A stretch of 64,000 bases of DNA, taken from assembly GCF_900236475.1 (NCBI RefSeq), contig NZ_LT963352.1, positions 124,001-188,000 of the forward strand. The letters are read 5' to 3'. Position numbers and translations under genes: made by a program. The notes under the pieces are model-generated. The model did no database searches and was not told the DNA's origin. It saw only the letters and a program-made list of their open reading frames with translations. The number at the start of each line of letters is the position of its first letter. Positions within the stretch are counted from its first letter, which is position 1. This document shows, piece by piece, positions 46,420-56,003 of the stretch. This DNA is from Streptomyces chartreusis NRRL 3882. Lineage in GTDB: Bacteria; Actinomycetota; Actinomycetes; Streptomycetales; Streptomycetaceae.

Positions 46420-47025
46420 TCACCCAGGGACGCCGAGCGGCGGGTGCTCGAGCACGCGGGGCTTGTACTCGACCAGCTGGATGCGGCCGTCGAAGGTGCG
46501 GTGCTCGATCATCTCGAGGGCAACGTCCGGATAGCCGTCGTAGATGCGTTCTTCGCCTGTCGCCCCGGTGATCACTGGAAACATCACGACCCGGAAGCGG
46601 TCGACGAGTCCGGCACGTAGCAGGGACCGGCACAGGCTGAGGCTGCCGATCGTGCTGAGGAGCCCCGAGCCACTCGACTTCATGGCGCGGACCGCCTCGA
46701 CGGCGTCGTCGCGGACGAGCGTGGAGTTGGCCCACGTCAATGGCTCCTCGAGTGAGGAGGAGAACACCACCTTTGACGCTTGCGTGAGCTCGTCGACGGA
46801 CGCCTCTTCTTCGGGCCTGAACTCGTCTTGGCCCTTCGGGACCTCGCCTGCGGCGAAGCCCGACATCAGGCGGTAGGTGTTCGCTCCCATCAGGTAGGTG
46901 ACCTCGGGCTGCTCGCCGAGCCACGCGAGGTACTCCGGGCCCTCGAGGCCCCAGAACCCGGGCCATCCCTCTCCCGAGGCGTAGCCGTCGAGGGTGGTGA
47001 TGAAGTCGACGAGAAGCTCCGACAT
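46420..47025 (-). CDS. Dihydrofolate-reductase-like protein (RibD C-terminal type)
   Basis: A 201-residue protein. LLVDFITTLDGYASGEGWPG, TYLMGANTYRLMSGFA and STIGSLSLCRSLLRAGLVDR, then FRVVMFPVITG, are typical of the DHFR/RibD-C superfamily of NADPH-dependent reductases. Stand-alone actinobacterial members are mostly uncharacterised; many bind NADPH or flavin. It starts at ATG 47025 (GGAAAGGACACC upstream). Confidence 0.88.
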   Translation of the reverse strand: MSELLVDFITTLDGYASGEGWPGFWGLEGPEYLAWLGEQPEVTYLMGANTYRLMSGFAAGEVPKGQDEFRPEEEASVDELTQASKVVFSSSLEEPLTWANSTLVRDDAVEAVRAMKSSGSGLLSTIGSLSLCRSLLRAGLVDRFRVVMFPVITGATGEERIYDGYPDVALEMIEHRTFDGRIQLVEYKPRVLEHPPLGVPG

Positions 47026-47420
47026 GGCGGTGTCCTTTCCTAGGGTCTCGCGAACTTGGACTGGCCGGGAGCCACAAACTCATCGGCCGCGCTGTGGAGT
47101 AACGAGATGAGGATGCGGCTGAGTAGCTGCCTGGGCAGCGGCGGGCGAGTCAGCGTCGAGTGGTGGGCTCGTGGGGCCACGCACAGCGTCCAGTACCTTC
47201 TGCCCCCGCTTGTCGACGTACTGAGTGAACAACTCCCGCGCGTAGCCGAAAATGATGGCCCGGGCGATGATTCGCGCTGAGGAGTCGAGCGCGCTCCGTC
47301 CCGGTACGTTCGCACAACGGGGCGTAATGCGAATTGGAGTTGCGTACCTGACGTCGCGCTACTGCGTCCGGGTGAGCGAAGGTCTCGGCTCCCCATCGGA
47401 GCTGCTGAGGCTCGCAGCGT
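47026..47420. other. Intergenic, nothing recognised
   Basis: 395 bp between two minus-strand genes. A minus-strand tail at 47040-47120 (LLHSAADEFVAPGQSKFARP) is weakly protein-like. No other signal was seen. Confidence 0.3.
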
Positions 47421-48656
47421 TCACAGGCGCATGACGACCAGGGCGATGTCGTCGAGCGCTCCGCTGGCCACGCTGAGGCGAGCCAGCAGGGCGTCCGCGA
47501 GTTGCTCGGGAGCGAGGGCGCTGTCCTGGGCGAGGGCTGCGGTCAGGCGGGCCAGGCTGGTGTCGATGTCCTCGTCGCGGCGTTCGATGAGTCCGTCTGT
47601 GTAGAGCACGAGCGTGTCCCCCGGTGTGTAGGGCAGGCCGGCCTGGGGGCGGGGGACGTGGTAGGGGCGGGCACCGAGCGGTGGATCGGTGGCCTGGTCC
47701 AGCAGCTCGCAGGTCCCGTCGGGGTGGAGCAGGACGGGCGGCGGGTGCCCGGCGTTGCTGTAGATGATCAGTCTGCTGCGGGTGTCGATGAGTACCTTGA
47801 CCGCGGTCGCCGCCGTCGCGCCATCGACGGAGCGGGCGTACAGGCCGAGGACTTCCAGGGCCTGGGCGGGACTGGGGACGGCCCGGATGGCTGCGCTCAG
47901 GGCACTGCGGAGCATGCCCATGACGGCTGCGGCCTCAATGCCGTGGCCCACGACGTCCCCGACCGCCGCCGAGTAGCGGTCGGGTGCCAGGTCGACGACG
48001 TCGTACCAGTCGCCGCACACGTTCAGTGATTTCGTCGCGGGCAGGTAGCGCACGGCGATGTTGTCGCGGTGCTGGGTGAGGTCGCGGTCCTGCAGCATGG
48101 CCTCCTGCAGGGCGATGGCGACCTGGCGTTCTCGGGCGTGGGCCTGGCGCAGTTCCTGATTCAGCCGGTGCAGCTCCCGGGCCCGGGCGTAGAGCTCGGC
48201 TGCCATGCCCTTCTCCCGTTCGGTGAACTCCTCAGTGAGTTCGCGCGCCCGGCGGGAGTGGATGAAGGCGGTGACGTCCTCGGACCGCTGGACGATCCAT
48301 GCCACTGTGCCGTCGGGGCCGGGGAGCGGGGTGTGGATGTCGGACCACCACCGTTCCTCGAACCCGCTCGGCTGGTCAGGGGCGGAAATGTCGTACCGCT
48401 GCAAGACCAGGGTGTCCGGCTGTCCGGTGTCCCGGGCCCGCATGAGCGATGCCTTGAGTTGTTCTGCGTCGCCGGTAGTGGTGGGATTCTCTGGCAGGGC
48501 GTCGAAGAAGTACTTCCCGATCAGCTCATGCCCGGTCCGCCGGGTGGCCTGCAGGTAGGCCCGGTTCACGTAGCGAATCACCAGGTCCGTGTCCAGCACC
48601 AGATACGGGCTCGGAGTGGCATCGAAGAAGGCCGAGAAATTGATATCCGCTGCCAT
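47421..48656 (-). CDS. PAS-domain SpoIIE-type Ser/Thr phosphatase
   Basis: A 411-residue protein. The N-terminal PAS domain (FDATPSPYLVLDTDLVIRYV) senses a signal. A coiled-coil linker at about 130-185 leads to the PPM/SpoIIE phosphatase domain with metal-binding motifs CGDWYDVVDLAPD, AVGDVVGHGIEAAAVM, LVLYTDGLIERR and a final DDIALVV. Such proteins dephosphorylate STAS anti-anti-sigma factors. A broken STAS gene lies nearby at 48872, which may be a lost partner. Confidence 0.92.
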   Translation of the reverse strand: MAADINFSAFFDATPSPYLVLDTDLVIRYVNRAYLQATRRTGHELIGKYFFDALPENPTTTGDAEQLKASLMRARDTGQPDTLVLQRYDISAPDQPSGFEERWWSDIHTPLPGPDGTVAWIVQRSEDVTAFIHSRRARELTEEFTEREKGMAAELYARARELHRLNQELRQAHARERQVAIALQEAMLQDRDLTQHRDNIAVRYLPATKSLNVCGDWYDVVDLAPDRYSAAVGDVVGHGIEAAAVMGMLRSALSAAIRAVPSPAQALEVLGLYARSVDGATAATAVKVLIDTRSRLIIYSNAGHPPPVLLHPDGTCELLDQATDPPLGARPYHVPRPQAGLPYTPGDTLVLYTDGLIERRDEDIDTSLARLTAALAQDSALAPEQLADALLARLSVASGALDDIALVVMRL

Positions 48657-48871
48657 AGCGCGCTCTCTTCAGCTCGGCGAGCGCGACTGCCCGTCGTCTA
48701 CCAATCTACGAGCAATCCAGCGGTCAGGCTCATCGGACCGCTGCTTGGGCTGATCGGCGTCTGTCATGTTCGAACGTCGGCCGAGGAGCGACGGGGCGGG
48801 CTGTCGGCCCCTGCACAGCGCCGAGGGCGTCGCCTGCTGGCCGGCAGGCCCGCGCGAGTGGTGCCGAGCTC

Positions 48872-49012
48872 GCGCTGGCGTTCGTGCCGGTACCGTTGCG
48901 GAACATTCTGGAGATCACGGAAGCCGATCAAGTGCTGCACGTCTGTGACACCGCCGCAGAGGCCGCAGCAGACCTCGGCAAGCGAGGGGACGCCGCCGGC
49001 ACCCTCGCTTGA
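48872..49012 (+). pseudogene. STAS-domain (anti-anti-sigma factor) C-terminal relic
   Basis: About 46 codons ending at TGA 49010-49012 read ALAFVPVPLRNILEITEADQ, then VLHVCDTAAEAAADL. This is the last helix-strand-helix of a STAS domain. The front with the phosphorylated serine is missing. Confidence 0.6.
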
Positions 49013-49239
49013 GTGCTGTGAGCGGCGACGCCAGACGGTTGCCGCCGCGCCCGCACGCACGTGCGCCGTCGTCAAGCCCCCGCCGCATCCAGCTCCGGCA
49101 GCCGCGCCACCAGCACCGGCCTGGATACCCTCAGCCCTGCCGTGACCTCACCCCACGCGCCCGGCTCCCCCACCCTGACGCCCATCCGCTCACGGAGACC
49201 GACACCGACCACCGTGCCGCCGCGCCGGCCCCAACAGCC

Positions 49240-49986
49240 TCACATCCGCGATTTCAGCACGTCGACCTCACATCCCGGCGCGAAGGGGTCGAAGTCATGC
49301 TCGACCAGCCAGCGAACCCCCAGCAGGCTTCGCAACGACCACCACGCGTGGATCACGTCGAGGTCGACATCGGTGCCATAACCGGCGATGACGTCGTAGA
49401 GGTGCTCCTCGTGTCCGAGCGTCAAGGTAGCGAGGTCGAACAGGGCATCACCCCGGCCCGCCTCGGACCAGTCGATGATGCCCGTGACCTCGTCGCCGTC
49501 GACGAAGACGTGCCCGATCTGCAGGTCGCCGTGCGTGAACGCCGGAGTCCACGGCCGGAGCGCGGCCTCGGCGACCTGGCGGTTGCGGGTGACCAGGTCG
49601 GCCGGCAGGACGCCGTTCGTCACGAGCAACTCGCACTCGCCGTCGAGTTCCGCCACCAACTCGTCGGGGCTCCGGCGGCGCCGGCCGGCCCAGGGGGGCA
49701 ACGGCGCTTCGTGCAGCTTCCGGATGGCGGCGCCCGCCGCAGCCCACGCTGCTGACGACCCGGTCGACGGCTCACCGAGACGGCCGAGCACCGTCCCCGG
49801 GAGTGCGGCGATCGCGAGCACGGGCGGCTTCCGCCATAGGACCTCCGGGGTCGGGACCGGCGCGAGGGACATCGCCTCGACCTCGACGTCGATGCGTGCC
49901 TGATCGGCGTCCACCTTCAGGAACACGTCGCCGACGCGCAGAGTCGCGCGCTCGGAATGGGCGACGACGACTTTGACCTCATCCAT
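49240..49986 (-). CDS. Aminoglycoside-phosphotransferase-family kinase
   Basis: This 248-residue protein starts at ATG 49986. The APH/choline-kinase fold is shown by the catalytic loop FTHGDLQIGHVFVDGDEV and the metal-binding EVTGIIDWSEAGRGDALFDL. In the loop the usual Asn of HGDxxxxN is His, as in a subgroup of actinobacterial homologues. The ATP-lobe is short (RATLRVGDVFLKVD). The substrate could be an antibiotic or a metabolite, and resistance cannot be assumed. Confidence 0.85.
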   Translation of the reverse strand: MDEVKVVVAHSERATLRVGDVFLKVDADQARIDVEVEAMSLAPVPTPEVLWRKPPVLAIAALPGTVLGRLGEPSTGSSAAWAAAGAAIRKLHEAPLPPWAGRRRRSPDELVAELDGECELLVTNGVLPADLVTRNRQVAEAALRPWTPAFTHGDLQIGHVFVDGDEVTGIIDWSEAGRGDALFDLATLTLGHEEHLYDVIAGYGTDVDLDVIHAWWSLRSLLGVRWLVEHDFDPFAPGCEVDVLKSRM

Positions 49987-50239
49987 GGGCGACCAGTATC
50001 CCGGGGATGTTCGCCGACGTCGCCGGGTTTATCGCGTGTGATTACGCGGCTGACCGCGTCCCGCTACCCGGCGGCCTCGTGCACGACACCGTCCTCTGAC
50101 CAGGTCAAGCCCACCACTTTTGTCAGGAGTCCTTACTCAACATCCGACCAGCGAAAACCCCCCGGCCTGACCTGCGGTCACTGACACCCCGCCCACTGAC
50201 ACCGAACAGGCACATGGCAGCCGTGGTGGTGAGCCAGTC

Positions 50240-50620
50240 GGTGGCTAATACGCCGGCACGCTCGGGAGGATCGACAACTGCCAGATCGGCACCTTCCTCG
50301 CCTACGCCACCCCGGACGGCCACCGGATGTTTCCAGACCGGGAGTTGTACCTGCCCGAGCACTCCTGGACCGCCGATCGCAAGCGGTGTCGGCAGGCCGG
50401 CATCCCGAAACCGGGTGAAAAACCCGACACGGCCGCCCGGCAACGCCGCCAGCTGCAACTGATGAGCCTGGCGGAGACCCGCCGCCTGTTCAACCTCATC
50501 GGCCGCCCCGTCCACGAGTTCCGCAACGCCCTGCACTGGTCGACGTTCCGCCGACACCAAGTCGAGGCCCGGCGCCACCACTTCCGTCGACGTATGCGAC
50601 TCCGGATGATGCGGATCTAG
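50240..50620 (+). pseudogene. IS701-family transposase relic with internal deletion
   Basis: [20 protein letters not shown] and [15 protein letters not shown] are from the catalytic core. They are joined directly to a C-terminal tail ([38 protein letters not shown]) ending at TAG 50618-50620. Most of the core between them is lost. Confidence 0.7.
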
Positions 50621-50690
50621 CCCGATCTACCCCTGTAGTACCAGCCGAACAGCGACAGCGCCGAGCACCACGCAACACCAGGAGGACCCG

Positions 50691-50783
50691 ATGGTGCGAC
50701 AGGAACGCGCGATCCGCACCCGGCGGACCATCCTGGAGGCGGCCGCGGTGAGGGAGCCGCACCCTGGTCGCATAAAGGCGTGA
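50691..50783 (+). pseudogene. Gamma-butyrolactone-receptor-like TetR, N-terminal relic
   Basis: After a GGAGGA site, ATG 50691 gives MVRQERAIRTRRTILEAAA, the characteristic start of ScbR/ArpA-type receptors. It then leaves the family and stops at 50783. Only the first helix remains. Confidence 0.55.
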
Positions 50784-51256
50784 AACTCCTGGTCGGCGAG
50801 TTCACAACTGAGATCACTCGCGTGACCAGGAGCGTCGTCGTGCTTGTCCATCCGTCCGCGATCGACCTGTCCAGCCCACACTTGCGCTGCCTGACCGGCA
50901 GCTCGCCGAGCGCCGCCGACAGGTCGGCCCCCTTCGGCGGCGCCAGCCCCCGAAGTCGAAGTCGAGGCCGTGCGGGGGTGGGTGGCGAAATGGACGGGTG
51001 GAAAGGCCCGTCCGGGTCGTGCAGATGATCTCCACTGAGTAGTGTGAATGATCGGATAGCGGTCAGCCGTTCGCACGCGGCCCTCGCGACTCCGCGCTTG
51101 ACACTGACGCTTGCCATGCATGAAGACGTCCCTGCGGCTGGATGGTGTGCCGCAGGATGACGTCCTCGTTCCTCGGTCGCGAAGTGGGTTTGCGGCGTTG
51201 GGAAGAGGGACACGTTCCGCCGACGCCGCAGAGGACCAACAAGGGAGTGCAGACAC
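50784..51256. other. Intergenic, nothing recognised
   Basis: 470 bp upstream of an alpha/beta hydrolase gene. Open frames here are GC shadows. No promoter could be assigned. Confidence 0.35.
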
Positions 51257-52120
51257 ATGCAACCGACGTTCGTACTCGTTCACGGAGCTTTCGCGAACTC
51301 TTTCTCGTTCGCACCACTCCAGGCCGAACTCGGCCTCCTCGGACATCGCTCCGTCGCCGTCGACCTTCCGGGGCACGGGTTCGCCGCGACGTACCCGCGG
51401 GCCTATCAGGCACCGCAGGACCTCGAAGGGCTCGCCACCACGCCCGGGGCCATCAAGGGCGTCACGCTCGCCGACAACGCCACGCACCTCATCGGGTTAC
51501 TGGAGAGAGCCAAGCGGAACGGGCCCGTCATCCTCGTCTCCCACAGCCGAGGCGGCATGACAGCCACCGTCGCAGCCAACCAGCGGCCCGACCTGATCGA
51601 CCGGATCGTCTATGTCTCCGCCTGGTGCCCCGTCGACCTCGACGTCAGCGCCTACTACGCCGAGCCCGAGATGGCCACCGTCGACGCCACAGCGCTGGCC
51701 TCGGCGATGATCGGGAACCCTGCCGAGCTCGGGCTGCTGCGCTCCAACTTCCGCACCGCCGACCCCGACGTCCTCGCGGCCTTCAAGGCGGCCTTCCTCG
51801 CCGACGGGACGGACGACGAGTTCATGGTCTTCCTCAACACCTTGCAACCCGACGAGAACCTCGACGCCGGCACACCCGATGACCGGGCGCAACCCGACAG
51901 TTGGGGGCGGATCCCCAAGACGTACATCCGGCTGACCGAGGACACCAGCGTGCCGCTCGCCATGCAGGACCGGATGATCCGCGAGGGCGACGCACTGACG
52001 CCGGAGAACCCCTACGACGTCCGTACGCTCACCAGCAGCCACCTGAAGTGGCTGGTCGACCCGGCACCGGCGGCCCGGGTTCTGGGTGAAATCGCCGCGC
52101 TCCTGCCTGCCGAATCATGA
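51257..52120 (+). CDS. Alpha/beta-fold hydrolase
   Basis: A 287-residue protein. FVLVHGAFANSFSF is the oxyanion strand, VSHSRGGMTA the nucleophile elbow (Ser), and SSHLKWLVDPAPAA carries the catalytic His. It resembles the EstA/salicylate-esterase-like hydrolases of actinobacteria. Its TGA overlaps by three bases the end of a convergent transposase relic, so the IS landed right at its 3' end. The substrate is unknown. Confidence 0.88.
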   Translation: MQPTFVLVHGAFANSFSFAPLQAELGLLGHRSVAVDLPGHGFAATYPRAYQAPQDLEGLATTPGAIKGVTLADNATHLIGLLERAKRNGPVILVSHSRGGMTATVAANQRPDLIDRIVYVSAWCPVDLDVSAYYAEPEMATVDATALASAMIGNPAELGLLRSNFRTADPDVLAAFKAAFLADGTDDEFMVFLNTLQPDENLDAGTPDDRAQPDSWGRIPKTYIRLTEDTSVPLAMQDRMIREGDALTPENPYDVRTLTSSHLKWLVDPAPAARVLGEIAALLPAES

Positions 52121-53050
52121 TCGAAGCCAGATGAGGAGAGCGGCGGCGGTGACAGTGCCGAGGTAGACGTGCCCTCGCTTGTCATACCAGGTAGCGATGG
52201 CTCCGAACTGCTTGAGCTTGCCGATGGCTCTCCACCGTGTCGCGATCCTCATACCGGATACCGGTCCTTGTCGAAGCCCAAAGGCCGCCCGCCGCGTGCA
52301 CCCCGGCGCAGGTGGGCGGCCTCGAGGTCCTTCTTCTCCGGAAGGCGGATGCCGCGTTTACGGAGGTAGGTGCGGATCTTGCGGTTGCTGTACGACTTGT
52401 CAGCGCCCACGCTGCCCGGAGTACAGCCGGGACGCCCGAGCCCCGTCCAGGAAACGCGGATCTTGCCCATCACCGGCTCCAACTGGGTACAGTCCGCCCG
52501 CTGGCCCTGCGTGATGAGCACAGTCAGCGGGCGGCAGCGGCCCTACGCGACGACATGGATCTCGGTGGTCAGCCCGCCGCGGGAACGGCCAAGGGCCTCG
52601 CCTGGCGCACCGCCACCTCCAACCAGGGCTACAGCGTGATGTCCGCGTACAGATGAACTGATCTTGGTGCCCCTTGTGAGGAGCGGCGTGGGGTCGGCAG
52701 CGGCTTCTGCAGAGCACCGGCGGCGTGCTGGTGCGCCCGCACAGAAGTGGAGTCGACGTTCACATTCCACTCGAGGCCGCCGTCGGCGTCGGCACCGGCC
52801 TGGACGTGCTGGAGGAACATCTCCCAGGTGCCGTCGGCCGACCACAGCAAATGGCCCGGGTGGACCGACTTCCACGGGCCGAAACGATCGGGCAGTTCAC
52901 GCCACTGAACCCTGGTGCCGAGGCGGCGAATGATCCCGTTGACCACCTGCCGGTGATCATGCCAACGGCCGCATCCGTTATTGCTCACCGCCAGCAGCGA
53001 CTCCAGCACAGCCCACCCGGCGTCAGCCAGATCCCCCCACTGAGCATGGC
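52116..53050 (-). pseudogene. IS5-family transposase, several frameshifts
   Basis: Collinear pieces in three frames: WAVLESLLAVSNNGCGRWHD and VNGIIRRLGTRVQWRELPDR, then LEWNVNVDSTSVRAHQHAAG (first Asp), GRSRGGLTTEIHVV, VGADKSYSNRKIRTYLRKRG (second Asp) and TVERAIGKLKQFGAIATWYD (Glu). The stop at 52116 abuts the alpha/beta hydrolase gene. At least two frameshifts make it inactive. Confidence 0.85.
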
Positions 53051-53128
53051 CAGAAGAACGAACCGCCTGATGGAAGAAAGACGGCCTAGATCCCCCCGCT
53101 CGTTCACCGAAGATCATCGGGCTGAAGA

Positions 53129-53746
53129 ATGATCCCCATGCCGATGACGAAGACCCCCAAGACCGCAACGATCGACGACGCTCCGCTGATCGGTCGGACT
53201 CTGGCCCGCGCCTTCGACGACGACCCGATGATGCGCTGGCTCTTCCCCGACGACGCCTCGCGTGAGGCGGGGCTGGGGCGCTACTTCACCACGATCTTCA
53301 CCCGGCAGTACGTCCACCACGGCGTGTGTGAGCGCACCGAGGCGGCGGCCGCCTTCTGGGTACCGCCGGAGGCGCAGGCCAAGGCAGTTCCCGACGCGGA
53401 GACCATTCAGGAACTCCAGAACATCCTCGGCGACCGGGCTCCACTGTTCAGGGACACCGTCGAGACGGCCGCCAGGCACACTCCCCGGGAACCGCACTGG
53501 TCCCTGGCGGTGATCGGCGCCGACCCGGCCGCCCGGGGTCAGGGACACGGGGCGGCCCTGCTGCGCTCGGGACTGGCCAAGGCCGACGCGGCGGGTCTGC
53601 CCGCCTACCTGGAGTCCTCCAAGCCGTCCAACCTGCCTTTCTACGAGCACTTCGGCTTCACCGTGTGTGCGGAGCTGCGGCTGCCGGAGAACGGGCCGGT
53701 GCTGTGGGCGATGGGTCGCGGACCGCGTCGCCCGGCCGGCGCTTAG
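53129..53746 (+). CDS. GNAT-family N-acetyltransferase
   Basis: A 205-residue protein. The acetyl-CoA loop is VIGADPAARGQGHGAALL, followed by ESSKPSNLPFYEHFGFTVC, the C-terminal part of the GNAT fold. ATG 53129 or the ATG of MTKTPK at 53144 could be used. The TAG stop lies exactly at the left end of the RCC1-carrying element: TTA of the target plus the first G of the element. The acceptor substrate is unknown. Confidence 0.9.
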   Translation: MIPMPMTKTPKTATIDDAPLIGRTLARAFDDDPMMRWLFPDDASREAGLGRYFTTIFTRQYVHHGVCERTEAAAAFWVPPEAQAKAVPDAETIQELQNILGDRAPLFRDTVETAARHTPREPHWSLAVIGADPAARGQGHGAALLRSGLAKADAAGLPAYLESSKPSNLPFYEHFGFTVCAELRLPENGPVLWAMGRGPRRPAGA

Positions 53747-53798
53747 GACCGGAATCAGAATGAGGTCTTCGGGGCCCGAAGATGACGGCATGTCAGTT
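53746..53798 (+). repeat. Left terminal inverted repeat of the RCC1 element
   Basis: It begins GGACCGGAATCAGAATGAGG and ends GACGGCATGTCAGTT. It pairs with 55399-55451 in reverse complement. Confidence 0.8.
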
Positions 53799-53820
53799 CG
53801 GGTCGGCGGGGCCCGGAGGT

Positions 53821-54672
53821 CTATGGAAGCTGGACTCCGGACCAGGCATCGACTTCGCACTGTCCGTCGGCATTGTTCCCTGCGGTCACGACTGTGCCGT
53901 TGGCACGCAGGCCAAGGGTGTGTGTCGAACCGGCCGCCACGGCGACAACGTCGCGCCAATCGCCGACTTCGCACTGTCCGTGGCTGTTGTCTCCCGCTGC
54001 GAGGACCCGCCCGGACGCCGTGACCCCGACCGTGTGGTAGCTGCCCGCGTCGAGCGCCACCACGTCTTCCCACTCATCGACCTCGCACGCCCCAGTTGCC
54101 CGGTCTCCGGTCGCTACTGCCCGCCCGTCGGCTCTGAGGCCGACGGTATGGAGATACCCGGCCGAAATGGCCGCCAGGTAACGCCACCCTTCAACGGCGC
54201 ACTGCCGTCGTCGGTTGTTCCCCGCGGCCAGTGCAGAACCGTCCGACCGGACACCGACCGAGTGCCAGTCACCACACGACAGGACGACCATCTCGCGCCA
54301 GGACTGCACGTCGCACTGTCCTTCTGAACGCCGGCCAACCGCTAGCACACGGCCATTCGCGAGTAGCCCGAGCGTGCGGCGCCAGCCTGCGGCCACGGCC
54401 GTGACGCCTCGCCATCCGGCGACATCACATTGCCCATCGGCATTCCAACCCGTTGCCAGCACCGTGCCGTCCGACCGGAGTCCCACCGTATGAGACCTGC
54501 CCGTGTTCGTCGCGGTATGGACGTTGCCAACTGCCACCGCGACGACGTCTTCCCATCGCTCGACACGACATTCAGCAGCTGCCGTATTGCCCACGGCGAG
54601 AACGGTTCCATCCCAGCGCCGTCCGACCGAATGACGTCTTCCGGCCGCCAGCGCCGACGAGCTAGCGAGCAT
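53821..54672 (-). CDS. RCC1-like seven-bladed propeller protein
   Basis: This 283-residue protein starts at ATG 54672 with an excellent AGGAGG site. It has seven repeats of about 39 residues, each with an H-[ST]-[VL]-G-x-x-x-[DN]-G-x-[VA]-x-x-x-G core (HTVGLRSDGTVLATGWN, HSVGVRSDGSALAAGNN, HTLGLRANGTVVTAGNN). This is the RCC1/BLIP-II type repeat, and seven units close a propeller. There is no signal peptide or other domain. It sits inside the terminal repeats of an IS5-type element and is intact while the transposase is not. The function is unknown; BLIP-II in Streptomyces is a beta-lactamase inhibitor of this fold, but it is secreted. Confidence 0.88.
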   Translation of the reverse strand: MLASSSALAAGRRHSVGRRWDGTVLAVGNTAAAECRVERWEDVVAVAVGNVHTATNTGRSHTVGLRSDGTVLATGWNADGQCDVAGWRGVTAVAAGWRRTLGLLANGRVLAVGRRSEGQCDVQSWREMVVLSCGDWHSVGVRSDGSALAAGNNRRRQCAVEGWRYLAAISAGYLHTVGLRADGRAVATGDRATGACEVDEWEDVVALDAGSYHTVGVTASGRVLAAGDNSHGQCEVGDWRDVVAVAAGSTHTLGLRANGTVVTAGNNADGQCEVDAWSGVQLP

Positions 54673-54724
54673 TCCGCCTCCTTGCGCTTGGCGCGAGTTC
54701 GCGAGGGAATTCACCTTACTTTGG

Positions 54725-55398
54725 CCTGTAATCAGAGCGGGGTCCTCAGTCGTCGCCAGCAGATGACGGCACAACCGAGTGTGATGAAGGCCTGGTGGAT
54801 GTCGTCGCGGATCTCCCCGACCCGGCGGTGTACGCCGAGTCCGGAGCCGGTGTTCGGTGCCGCGTCGGGCGATGTGCGGGGTGATGTCGAACCGTCGGAC
54901 CTGGTCGCGGTAGCACTCGTGGTCGTAGCCGCAGTCGACGCAGAGGTGCTTCGGGCGGCGCAGCGGTTGGCCACATTTGCCTCGGATCGGCGGGACCGCT
55001 CGGATCAGTGGGATCAGCTCGGTCACGTCGTTGCGGTTGCCGCCGGTCAGCGCGGTGGCCAGCGGGATGCCGTGAGCCTCGACGATCACGTGGTGCTTGC
55101 TGCCGGCCTTGCCCCGGTTCCCCGGGGACGGGCTCCGGCCTCGTTCCACTCCGACACCCCCCTCCAGCAGGTCATCCCGGAGCCGAAGCCGAGTCCTGAG
55201 GGAGGTAACGCCGAGGGATACCGGTGTAGAGCACGAACAGGATGCCGCATAGAACCCGCCGGTCATCGAGCCGACGACGTCCCGGGTACCGGAAGCGCCG
55301 CTCAATCCCCGGCAACAGCGACTCGATACGCTCCCACAGACCATCGTCAACCTCCCACGAGTCTCGGTCGCAACCACCCTCCGCGCCACATCAACGCT
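54725..55398 (-). pseudogene. IS5-family transposase of the RCC1 element, decayed
   Basis: From the 5' side: LWERIESLLPGIERRFRYPG, VLCGILFVLYTGIPRRYLPQ, then after frame changes GMTCWRG, NRGKAGSKHHVIVEAHGIPL, ATALTGGNRNDVTELIPLI and HLCVDCGYDHECYR. The order is that of an IS5 transposase, but the middle is deleted and frames change. The element must therefore have been moved by its own enzyme earlier, or by a related one in trans. Confidence 0.8.
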
Positions 55399-55451
55399 AA
55401 CTGACACACCGTCATGCCCGACCCCCAGAAACCTCATTCCGATTCCAGTCC
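55399..55451 (-). repeat. Right terminal inverted repeat of the RCC1 element
   Basis: On the minus strand it begins GGACTGGAATCGGAATGAGG and ends GACGGTGTGTCAGTT, matching the left repeat at 41 of 53 positions by eye. Confidence 0.8.
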
Positions 55452-55527
55452 TTAGCCTCTCCCCACCTGACGAACACACCGCCTCTCGCGGCGGTGACAC
55501 CACCAGAACCACGCAAGGAGAACGACC

Positions 55528-55971
55528 GTGCCGACCACCGACTTCGCCGCCATGACCGGCCTGGAACTGATGCGCTGGGTGCAGTCTGAACGCCCCACCG
55601 ACATCCCCTCCATCGGCCGCCTGCTCGGCATGCGCTTCGACGAGGTCGACCACGGTCGCATCGTCATCTCCCTCGACACCCGCCCCGACTTCGCCAACCC
55701 CCTCGGCACCGTCCACGGCGGCATCGCCGCCACCCTCCTCGACTCCGCCATGGGCTGCGCCGTCCACACCACCCTCCCCGCCGGCACCGGCTACACCACC
55801 CTCGAACTCAAGGTCAACTACATCCGCGCCGCCCGTACCGACGGCCAGACCCTCACCGCTACCGGCACCGTCATCCACGCGGGCCGCCGCACCGCCACCG
55901 CCGAAGGGAAGGTCCTCGACGAACAGGGCAAACTCATCGCCCACGCCACCACCACCTGCATGATCATTTAG
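55528..55971 (+). CDS. PaaI-type hotdog thioesterase
   Basis: A 147-residue protein from GTG 55528. NPLGTVHGGIAATLLDSAMG is the PaaI-family hotdog helix motif, with the HGG turn and an acidic catalytic residue. LKVNYIRAARTDGQTLTATG follows as the central strand. Such enzymes hydrolyse acyl- or aryl-CoA thioesters. It stands alone, downstream of the RCC1 element. Confidence 0.9.
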   Translation: MPTTDFAAMTGLELMRWVQSERPTDIPSIGRLLGMRFDEVDHGRIVISLDTRPDFANPLGTVHGGIAATLLDSAMGCAVHTTLPAGTGYTTLELKVNYIRAARTDGQTLTATGTVIHAGRRTATAEGKVLDEQGKLIAHATTTCMII

Positions 55972-56003
55972 GTTGCCCCACCGGAGCTGGCTCCCCACCG
56001 TCG

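Larger units (their letters stand above)
53746..55451. mobile_element. IS5-type element carrying an RCC1-repeat passenger gene
   Basis: A 1706-bp segment bounded by 53-bp imperfect inverted repeats (41 of 53 matching by eye) with TTA on both sides (53743-53745, 55452-55454), a TNA target duplication known for the IS1031 branch of IS5. Inside, on the minus strand, are a decayed IS5 transposase and an intact RCC1-repeat gene. The passenger fills the half that is normally empty in such IS elements. Confidence 0.75.

Noticed and set aside
49240..49986. Firm call as an aminoglycoside-resistance gene
   Set aside because: The fold is APH-like, but the loop Asn is His and nothing in the context indicates an antibiotic substrate.
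53821..55998. A 725-residue protein joining RCC1 repeats to transposase sequence
   Set aside because: The upstream part is antisense to the thioesterase gene plus transposase relics. A strong SD and ATG at 54672 mark the real RCC1 start.
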